From Parachlorella kessleri (Eukaryota > Chlorophyta > Trebouxiophyceae > Chlorellales > Chlorellaceae), in NCBI GenBank assembly GCA_001598975.1, contig BBXU01002252.1, positions 1 through 58,889 of the forward strand: a stretch of 58,889 nucleotides of DNA. The letters run 5' to 3'. This document shows positions 45,186 through 54,052 of the stretch, piece after piece. Within the stretch, counting starts at the first letter, position 1. Each line of letters opens with the position of its first letter. The notes beneath the pieces are model-generated. The model made no database searches, was not told the DNA's origin, and worked only from the letters and a program-made list of their open reading frames with translations. Made by a program: the position numbers and the translations under genes.

Positions 45186-47509
45186 ATAGTAGAAACCAAT
45201 CCGGTGCCTGTCGTGCCACGGCTATAATTGCAACTGGGTATCACAATGCTAACCATCTGGGGCCGTGCAGAGACTAGGGAACATTGATGCAGAGGCACAG
45301 CCCAGCGGGAGTTCGTGAACAGCAGCTATGAGCTGCATATCGGTGCCAAGGAAGTTGGGGTCCTAAGTTACTGCCAAGTGTAAACCCATATGATCAGCAG
45401 TGCAAAGCCATACATGTCAACGTCCAGCTCTCTCATGCACCCAGTGTTTGTGTAAGCATCAGAGCATCAGGTGAACCGCCTAGCGCAGTTTCCGTACCTC
45501 CTAAGGTATGCACCCTGAGCTAGCTGGGCAGCTTAGTGAAGCGTAGCCACGCGTGTTGTGTGGAGCCTCCCTGCGAGCACCTGGCGTCCGGGCCTCGGTA
45601 AGCGACTTTGCCGCTGTCACTGCTGCTGTTGCCACAGTCACACCCTGCTGTTGCTGCTGCTCAAGTTCAAGTGTGCTGATGCTGCCGGTGTTGTGTATTT
45701 TTGAAAATTGTCTCGTGCGTGTCTTCGCTTTCTTGCAGATCGCAGACCAAAAACCTGATGCTTGATCACCCGTCTTCGAGCCTCAAAATCCTATTACCTC
45801 AAACGCAGGTTGGTAATATTGGCAGACTGGTTGTTCTGTCGATTCTAGGCCACCTCGTCCGAAGACAGATTGCCTACGTGGCGCGCCCGCCTGGAAACGG
45901 AATTGGTGCAGCTAATTGCTCGTTCGAATTCAAGTGCATTTCACCTAGTGACAGCACTGATGCCTAGTTGCATAGCACCACTGCCATGCACCAGGCTCCC
46001 TTCTTGTTTACTCTCCATACTTAACAGCGGATCCACCCATGGCTGGCAGGTAGTTCGAACAGGGAGTGAGGGCTGGGCTATACTGACAGGACTGGATGCA
46101 GAGTGAGCTTGAGTCTTGCCTGAGTTCTGAGTTCTCCCTTGTTGTTTATAGCATGGGTGGCAGGTAGTGTGAACAGGGAGTAGAGCTGGGCTGGACTGGA
46201 CTGACAGGGCTGATGCCTAGTTGTATTGCACCGCTGCCATGCATCCTGGAGGCCTCCTTGTTGTTTGCTTGTTTTCCTAGGGAGGTCCAGCCAGTGGGCC
46301 TACCATCATGGTAAGCATTCTTCAGATCTGCAGCTTGTGATACAGTTAATACGCTCAGTTCGCCCGACACATATGAAAAGCGGCTGCAATAAGGTGTCCC
46401 TGGGCCTTTGCTCCGGTAAAGGTAAACAGCAGGACTCTGAGGCAACGTGCCGGCTGCCAGGGAACCCATTAACCAGCCTGTGCCACATGGCCCACATTTC
46501 CATGCGTGGGCTGCATGCAGGCTTCAACCCCTGCCCCCGGCACTCATCCCCTCCTGTCATGCTGGGCTGGCTGACCATAGTCTGCGGCACATCATCATGG
46601 CGCTGGGAAACACCTTTTGGGATTTAAGGACCTTCAGGCCACATGTCGATCATAAGTATGACTACCTACCTGCATGCCAGCACATAAGTGAAATTCCTAA
46701 AATTTTGCGGTCGGCTGTAAGCATCTGAACACAGAACACAACACCCAAGTATTCAGCAAAACCACTTCCCACGGCACCAGTCTGGGGGGCCAATTGCCGC
46801 AGGTGCCGTGCCAACCAAAGGGGGCTGACCAGGCTGTCGGTGCAACTCGCACTTGCCTGCATTTCCCGTGGACTTGCCTGTCCTGTGCGCTCCTTGTGGT
46901 AGGTAGTCTATGTTCACCTGTTCTATGTCCTATCTATGACTGTGGTTAGCGATCTGCAACAACTAAAACCAAAGCCAGCTGCATGGCTGGCCAGTCTTAC
47001 ATGCACCAAAGCCAACAAGAATAATTATAAGACAACCAACCTGCAAGACAACCAGGTGTGCTCCAGAACCGTCCCTGTGACTCGCGCTGCATGGCAGGTT
47101 GGCATGCAAGCTGACTGCGCCAAGGCTATATGTTTCCGTAGCAGACCATTATAATTTGGCACCCAAACGCATGCAAAATGACTCGCAGAGGAAGGCAAAC
47201 AATCCAGCAGTGTCAAACACTGTGCAAATATCGGTTCCTCCAATCAGATGAAAACTGTGAGAACTCTTATCATACCGATGTAAGATGCACCGTCCTTCCA
47301 CAATTCGTGGACGTCAATACATATTGTACCTGCATCCATCCATAAGAATCAAATATATCCTCAGTTTGCACCTCTTGCTGGTAGATTTCACTCGCACCTA
47401 CCCAAAGCCTGCCATAGGCGCACAGGCATGAAGCATAAGCATTGTCCCCGCTTGACGCCCGAATGCAGTTGCTCTTGCTGCTATTGTAAGCTCAAGCTCA
47501 AGCAGAAGC
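45186..47509. other. Module 2 remainder: promoter, ankyrin gene deleted, 3' flank
   Basis: Contains the module promoter with its 16-mer (45876-45891), then within about 30 bases passes to sequence equivalent to the 3' flank of ankyrin gene 1 (GCATTTCACCTAGTGACA at about 45937, as at 42076). Two GGCAGGTAGT repeats lie at 46036 and 46150. From about 46960 it becomes the 3' flank of F-box/LRR gene 3. No coding exon. Confidence 0.65.
45876..45891 (+). promoter_or_regulatory. Conserved promoter motif ACGTGGCGCGCCCGCC, module 2
   Basis: Exact match to the motif at 37957 and 49433, kept here although the ankyrin gene is gone and the F-box/LRR gene is damaged. Confidence 0.65.
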
Positions 47510-48772
47510 TCAGGCTTGTCCAACATGGCCTTGGCAACTGCATGATGCAAGCCTGCTTACCTGGGAAGGCTCTCCAAAATCCAGCTTCAAACTTGTAAGG
47601 CTGGTAACCGAGAGAGGCAGCTGCACCAGTCGGCACCCCCTCAGCCCCAGGTAAGTCAGAGCGTTGAACCCATAGAGATTTGGCTCCAGCACGGCAGAGG
47701 GTCGAAGTGGACCACCTTCGAATGGGTTATAGCTGAGGTCGAGGTGTGAGAGGGAGGGGAGGGTGGAGAGGTACCGTGGCAAGGCCACCATCTGGCAGTA
47801 GGCCAGGTTTAGGCTTGTAAGTCTGGTGAAGTGCCGAAGGCACTGAAGCGAGTGCCCAGCATTTCGAAACACATTGCCGCTGACGTCCAGGGATTGGAGT
47901 GAAGCCAGGGCTGATAGCTCGCTGGGAACCATTTCCAGGCTGCAGCTGGCAAGGCTAAGCAAGGTGAGGCCAGACAAGTGGTGGCTAAGCCGCTCAAGGC
48001 CAAGGGTTGTCCAAGAACCGCTGCCCCACAGGCCCCCATTGCCGTCTAGATGGAGCTCCCTCAGTGCTTGCAAGCCTGAAAGCTCCTGCGGAACGGTCAC
48101 CAGCTTGCAGCTGCCAAGACGCAGCCGGGTGAGGCTCTTCAGCCTGCGAAGGTCATGGCTGTCAAAGGCACCAACGAGCGACTCCAACGGCCCACAGGTC
48201 GCCCGCAGGACCTCTAGGTTTGCAAGTGCTGGTGCCTTGCTTACAAGAACATATGCAAAGGCACCTGCTGGCAAGCTGCAGTCAATAAGAGCCAGTCGCC
48301 GAACATTTGGCAGGTGCGGAAGCTGGGTTAATGTTCCCATCAGTTTCGCCTTGCTGAGCGTCAGCTCCGTAAGCCAGCTGCAGGACAGAAGGTTCAGCGG
48401 GAGGAAGGCCGTGGGCTGCGTTACAGCTACATGTAGCTTCCCGAGTGCCCTTTGCTTGCTAAAACGTACTGTCAGGATAGTAGAAGTGGTGGGCCCGTCA
48501 TCCAGCCTCACGTACAGGTCGCCCCAGATGAGGGGGTGGTCCTGCATCTGCTGCCACAGCTCCTTGCAGCACCGCAGCAGCGCCCAAAGATCTGCCCGCG
48601 ACAGGTGCTGGCAAATATTTTCCAAAAGCGGTAGCGGCAGGGTAGAAAGCATGGAAGGCTGTGAGGGGGCCTTCAAGGCAAGCTGCAGCAGCACAAGTGG
48701 GGTGCGCAGCACTGCCAAGGCCAGCCTGCCAATACTAGTCTCGCTGCTGAACCCTTTTCTCGTGGACTGCAT
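47510..48772 (-). CDS. F-box/leucine-rich-repeat protein, module 3
   Basis: 420 residues from the ATG at 48772. F-box-like motif LPLPLLENICQHLSRADLWA with CCKELWQQM and WGDLYVRL, then leucine-rich repeats parallel to those of module 1 (LTELTLSKAKLMG, LTRLRLGSCKLVTVP, LTLLSLASCSLEMVP, LSHLDLSYNPFEG). Where modules 1 and 2 stop with TAG, this copy has CAG followed by GTAAGC. It either reads on to VSRLASCSCQGHVGQA or is spliced at that donor to an exon not identified. Probable SCF substrate receptor by family. Divergent from the ankyrin pseudogene at 50404. Confidence 0.83.
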   Translation of the reverse strand: MQSTRKGFSSETSIGRLALAVLRTPLVLLQLALKAPSQPSMLSTLPLPLLENICQHLSRADLWALLRCCKELWQQMQDHPLIWGDLYVRLDDGPTTSTILTVRFSKQRALGKLHVAVTQPTAFLPLNLLSCSWLTELTLSKAKLMGTLTQLPHLPNVRRLALIDCSLPAGAFAYVLVSKAPALANLEVLRATCGPLESLVGAFDSHDLRRLKSLTRLRLGSCKLVTVPQELSGLQALRELHLDGNGGLWGSGSWTTLGLERLSHHLSGLTLLSLASCSLEMVPSELSALASLQSLDVSGNVFRNAGHSLQCLRHFTRLTSLNLAYCQMVALPRYLSTLPSLSHLDLSYNPFEGGPLRPSAVLEPNLYGFNALTYLGLRGCRLVQLPLSVTSLTSLKLDFGEPSQVSRLASCSCQGHVGQA

Positions 48773-50403
48773 TCTGTCCTTGCTGCTACTCGCGAAAGGC
48801 CAACGTCAGACCTGCACACAGTAGTTGAGCAAAGCTGTGCCAGTCATGCAGTGACTGCAACTGCACCTGGGTAGCAGGATGCTCAAGCCTGGGGCCCTTG
48901 CAAGGGCTAGGGGACAGTTAGGGCGGAGGCCACAACTGACGAGTACTTTGCCTTCATCACCCATGCGCTATATGGCTCTGCCAAGCATGTAGGTATCCCA
49001 AAAGAGTGCCAGTGAAGCCCACATAGCTGGCAGTGCAGAGCTATACATGTCAACATCTAGCTACCTCTCACACGACCGCAGATTTGGGTAACCTCAACAT
49101 AAGCTACCTACCTCCCAAGGTTTGCTACCCAACGTTAGTTAGGCGCCGCTAGGCGTCCAGGCGCCAAGCGACTTGCTGCTATCACTACTGCTGTTGCCAC
49201 AGCCACACCCTGCGTGCACTTCCCTAGCTGCTCACGTTCCAAGTGTGCTCGTGCTGCCGGTTTGGTGTGCTTTACCTGTCTCGTGAGTGTCCTTGCTTTC
49301 GTGCGCTCGCAGCCCAGAAATGTTGAATACCTGGAAGCTTGATCACCGGTGTTGGGCCTTAAAAAGCCCATGCACGGAAAACTCAGACTGGTCTATATTG
49401 GTCTAGGCCTGTTTCTCTAGGCAAGGTTGCATACGTGGCGCGCCCGCCTTGGAAATGACGCTTAGCTTGGCTTCGCTTTCTTGAATGGCTCAATACTTGT
49501 AGATCTGGATCCTAGGCTGGTTGAGCCACTCTCTCCTGAATTCTGCTGGCCAAGGTTCATGCACATGTCATCCAGGAACCCTCAATCTCTCTTATTGTAA
49601 GCATACGCCAAAGCAGCTTGCTCATAGAGCCATCGTCCCCGCCGGTAAGAACTAGTATCCTAGTGCTTCTGCTTTAGGTTGTAAGGCTGTGTACCCATTA
49701 TGTACCAAGGTAGAAAACAAGACTGAACTCCCGGCTTGGACTCGACGCCTTGGGGCAAAATGGCTCACTTCCTCCCGACCTGTGCAGACACACACTTGCT
49801 GTAGTAGAAGGTGCACGACAGGCAGTGCTGAGCCCTCAGGCAAGTGCGCAGCTTTGTTCACCTGCACAGCTGTGGGTGAGATGCTGGCACCTTGACCTTG
49901 CAGCAAGAAGCAAGCTGTGGAGTGTGCACAAAAGTTTGTCCCTGCTTCTTATAGTGCCGGTCTTGCTTCCGACAGGTGCAGTTGTCTTTTGAAGGGTCCT
50001 GGGACCAGCAGAAAAACTGTGTACACGGATGTTCAGGTAGCCCAAGTTTGTGATTTTGCGGTGTCTTCTCGCCGCCTCCCTTCTGTCTGGGGGCCACCCA
50101 CCAAGCTACAACCATACATCGTAATGTACGTTGGCAGCTGGCCGTGCATGCCTCAGCTGTGCATAAAACTGATGGTCCTCCACCGAGCCCCGCCTCAGCT
50201 GCATCGTCAGCAGCCTGGTGAACTTGCAGGGGTGCACTCACGACCCCATCAAGATCTGAATAGACTGTGATCACATGCCTCATCCTGTATTTGTATAAAG
50301 CTGCCAACCTTTTGGAATGCACTGTGGTCAGAGTTACCCTCTCCTCCTGACTTTGTCCTGCAGGGGCCAATACCCAGCCTGACTTCCACCCAACCCATCC
50401 GCC
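48773..50403. promoter_or_regulatory. Divergent promoter between F-box/LRR gene 3 and ankyrin copy 2
   Basis: Non-coding, collinear in blocks with the module 1 promoter (37208-38972). It includes the 16-mer at 49433-49448 and a TTGGAAATGACGC block directly after it, also present in module 1. Confidence 0.6.
49433..49448 (+). promoter_or_regulatory. Conserved promoter motif ACGTGGCGCGCCCGCC, module 3
   Basis: Exact match to the other two modules; TTGGAAATGACGC follows it here and in module 1. Confidence 0.65.
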
Positions 50404-53107
50404 ATGGAGTCTGACAGGTCCACCGATCATAAGTGGTCCCAGGGAGGCGGCGTCCCCACTGAATTTGAAAAGCAATTGTGCCAAGCTGCTGAGATGGGTG
50501 ATGCTGCAGCTATCAGGGCCTTATTTGCGCAGTATCAACCTGAGGGTATGTTGCAAAAGGCTGGCAGCTCCCAATTCTACTCGCCTGCAGGACCAAGGGT
50601 AGGGGTGCTGTCCAGGTGCGCCGAGGTGGCTTTGCCGTCCTGTCTATGCATGAAGACAGGCTGCACCATTCCGGGGTGTGAATATTAGACGTGTCCTGGC
50701 GAGACGGTGTATTCGCTGATATCATTTGTTACTCATTCACGTTGAGGTGCTGCTTTGGCGCCACCCTGCAGTTGGCTGTGCGGCTGAGAAGTGCTCCCCT
50801 ATGGATTGCAGGCCCTGGTGGATGGTGGCATAAATGTTGACAGCGCCGACAAGAACCGCCGCACACCACTCCTTATCGCTGCTAGGGAGGGCAACGTGGA
50901 TGCCGTCAGGAAATTATTGGCTGCTGGTGCTAACATCAACGCTTGTGACTGCAAGGGCCACACCGCCCTCCGCCTGGCAGCCTTTGGGGGCCACCTAAAG
51001 GTTGTGCAAGCCCTTCTGGCAGCTGGCCGCAGAGTTAGGAGCCGCTGCAATGTTAACAGCCGCTGCAAGGCCAAGGGTGCGACCGCCCTTCACATAGCTG
51101 CCAGCAAGGGAGATATTGCCATAATGGAGGCCCTGGTGGCAGCTGGTGCAGACTGTGGTGCAGTGGACATAGAAGGGCGGTCGCCGCTTGTCTGGGCGGC
51201 TCGCTACAACCGTATCATTGCAGTCCGGAAGTTGCTGGAGCTGGGGACGGCTGTGGAGGCCTCGGCGCTCACCATCGCAGCCATTACTGCCAGTCCCCAG
51301 CTCTTGAAGGAGGTGTTGACTGCAGTGGGGGCAGGCGCACCCAACCTTCCAAGTTAGGTGCACTTTTGCGTGCCGCTGCCAGCCATGGGCAACTGTTCAG
51401 CGTGAACGCATTTCTGTCAGCTGGAATTCCAGTAGACGCACAGGATATCTGGGGAAGAACCCCGCTACTTTGCGCCGCCGACAGCACGCCGTACTCCTCT
51501 CTGGAGTGCATAAAGGCTCTGTTGGCTGCTGGTGCGAGCGTGGATAAGAGGGATGCCCAGGGGCGCGCAGCACTTATGTGCGCCGCAAAGAGCCGCGCAG
51601 CACGCACCAAGGAAATCATTCAGATTCTGTTTGCGGCTGGAGCCAGTGTGGATGCAAGTGACAGTCAGGGGCAAACAGCATTGATGTATGCGGCACAGGG
51701 AGACTCGGCTGATGCTATCAAGGCGTTGGCAGCGGCGGGGGCAAGCATCAATGCCAGGGACAACCGGGGCAGGACCGCCCTCCATGGCTTTGCCAGGCAT
51801 GGGCAGCGAGTGGCAGCCTTCAAAGCCCTTCTAGAGGCGGGAGCAGATATGAATGCAAGTGACACCGCGGGTGTCACAGTGCTGTTGGCGGCAATTAAAG
51901 CTTTCAGTGCAGAAGCCGCCCGTTTGATCATGGCGGTGGGAGAGGACTCTGCAGCAGAAGTGGCGGCAGCTTCCAGGACTAACCCAACCCCCCTGGACCT
52001 AATGCTGTTTGAGAACGGCTCGAACTGGCTCCAGTGCAATATAGAAGCCTCCGCCATCGTGGAGCTTATTGGGTGAGTTGGCTTGCTGCCCATGCTGCCT
52101 CTGTACCAGTGGCCAAAAGCCTGTGCATGCTGTATGCTCTAGGCATCTTCGCCAAGCCAGGCCGCACGGCTTGATGGCTGCTAATGAGAATGCTGCAGCA
52201 TTCATGAAGATATTTTGACGGCCTGACATAGCTACGCTAGGTTTACGCTGGTCAGGAGGGAGGGTATGAAGGCCTAAGGAGCCTCAGGAGCGCTAAAAGC
52301 TTCGCGATAATAACACCCCTTCTGTTGCTGCAGGGAGCTGGCTGCTGCTGGCTGCCCGGTGGACACCCGCCTGCCTGCCAGGTGCGGCGACCCCGGCCTG
52401 CAGCCCTCCACCCTGGAGACCTGGCTAGCCAGGCTGGCAAAGCATGGCTGGCCTGCAAGCCCGGATGATAGGGATAAAGTGCTGCAATTCAGCAGGGTAT
52501 TGTTGAGTAGCGCTGCAGCCCAGGGCAGCCAGGGCAGGCCAGAGCTGCTGGCGGCTGCTGAGGCGGTGGGCAGCCCTGAGCTGGTGGCAGCAGTGCAGAA
52601 AATACTGCCAGTGGTGGAGGCTTCCCCCAACAGTACTGCTGCTGCCATGCCTAGGGATCAGCCGATCGCTGGTGACAAGAGGTGAGGGAAGAGGGTGCTT
52701 CAACGAACTTGAACGTGCCGGTGCCCGCCTTCATGGGATGTGGGTGCACAACAGTCCTCCAACAGAGGCAAGCGTTGGAAGCATGGGGGGCTGCATCCAG
52801 CCCTGTCAATTCCCTGCTAGATATTCCGGCTTCATTGCCTTGCAAGTCCTGCTACCCAGAGGAGCGCTATCGTGTAATCCTGGTCCCGTGTCTGCTGTGT
52901 AGGAGGCCTGGCAGGAGGAGAAGCAGGAAGCCCAAGGCTTCGGCCTCTACTAGCCACCAACCGGTCCCAAGGCCTGCGCCTGCTGCCCTCCGCACCTCTC
53001 AGCTGGCGAGGGGCAGGTTCTCAGGGGCCAGTGCACGCTTGCGTGCACGACCTGCCCTGCCCTTCACACTCCCGTTGGCCCTGGTGGGCTTTGCAGGTTG
53101 CTTCTGA
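50404..53107 (+). pseudogene. Ankyrin-repeat gene, module 3 (probably decayed)
   Basis: Equivalent exons are 50404-50615, 50812-52072, 52334-52681 and 52903-53107; splice sites match those of the module 1 gene. Damage: exon 1 lacks one base (AAAAGGCTGGCAG against AGAAGGAGTGGCGG) near 50558; exon 2 lacks one base and has an in-frame TAG at 51355-51357 (CCAAGTTAGG); about 90 codons of the distal ankyrin region are deleted near 51950. The remaining ankyrin repeats, the LETWLARLAKHGWP region and the basic Arg/Ser/Pro tail are well kept. It could still express a part starting downstream, but the full protein of the module 1 type is not encoded as written. Confidence 0.75.
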
Positions 53108-53202
53108 GGACCTAGTGCCCTTCGGTAATAGCTACGAATAATGAGACATGAATGCTAAGCTCCATGGGGACTGGTAGGATGACCTCTGATTGTGCTTATG
53201 TT

Positions 53203-53355
53203 GGTTTCCCCGTCCGGACGGGGTGGTGCTTGCCATTCAGAAGTAGTGCTTGGAGCTTTTCATTTTGGGCATAATACATCCTGGCTTTTTGTTGGCCCTA
53301 CTTGGGGGACTCACTGCAGCATGGTAAGGTGGCGGTACGCTGTCAGACTATCTGT
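53203..53355 (+). repeat. Dispersed repeat with GGTGGCGGTACGCTGT end
   Basis: Aligns with the reverse complement of 43093-43240. Its 16-mer end (53328-53343) is also found at 15389-15404, identical. Confidence 0.65.
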
Positions 53356-53389
53356 CACCCGCCTAGTTTTATAAATAGACGGGTGACAG
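53352..53389. repeat. Perfect 10-bp inverted repeat (hairpin)
   Basis: CTGTCACCCG at 53352-53361 pairs with CGGGTGACAG at 53380-53389 around an 18-base AT-rich loop, directly at the end of the dispersed repeat; it may be the terminal hairpin of that element. Confidence 0.7.
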
Positions 53390-54052
53390 TTGTACCAGCG
53401 TCACATTTGCCTTGCCCACAAAGCTTTCTGCCCAGTAATTTTGCACCAACGTCATGCCCCCATTGTTTATTTGCTTTGTTCCTGAAGAGTCCCAGCCAGT
53501 TGGCCCATCATCAACAGGGTAGGCATTCTTAGAGGTGGGTCTTTGCTCATGAAAAGTGCTGTCTCTTTTCGATGCGAGCCATTTATGAGCACCAGCATAG
53601 GCTTTGTTAAACCAGCAGAAATCTCCTGGGGGCAAGGGTCACAGCCCTGAAGAGTGGGCTACTTCCAGCATCTGTACTGTCGGCGGCGGTCTAGCCACCG
53701 TGGCGGCGCCAGCCGAACCAATCGACTTGGCACACTGACCAACAATGTGCAGTACCAGCACCTAAGAGTCATGAAACTCCTTCTGAATTAACTGGGTACC
53801 CGAGAAGCGGCAAGAAGGCGACCCACCTCGGGCTTGCCAACGCACGACGTCCCGCCATCGGCGTCCCCTAAGGCAAACCGTGTGGAAGGATCAAGCAGCC
53901 GATGATTTATTGAAAGAACGGCCGCTTTTTAGTTGTTAGCTTGTATTTTAGTGCTGGCTATCTGCTGCGAGCCGGTGATCAAGGTTGCCGGCAGTAGCGA
54001 GCATCAGTGTACCCTTGTGCATTCACTTGTGCAAGACCCCTGATCAGTGAAC

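Larger units (their letters stand above)
53108..54052. other. Region between ankyrin copy 2 and Tudor-SN, including its promoter
   Basis: No coding exon. It has the dispersed repeat at 53203-53355 (inverted copy at 43093-43240), a 10-bp inverted repeat at 53352-53389, and a block at about 53455-53530 equivalent to the ankyrin 3' flank of modules 1 and 2. The last 500 bases should contain the Tudor-SN promoter; no clear TATA box is seen. Confidence 0.5.
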
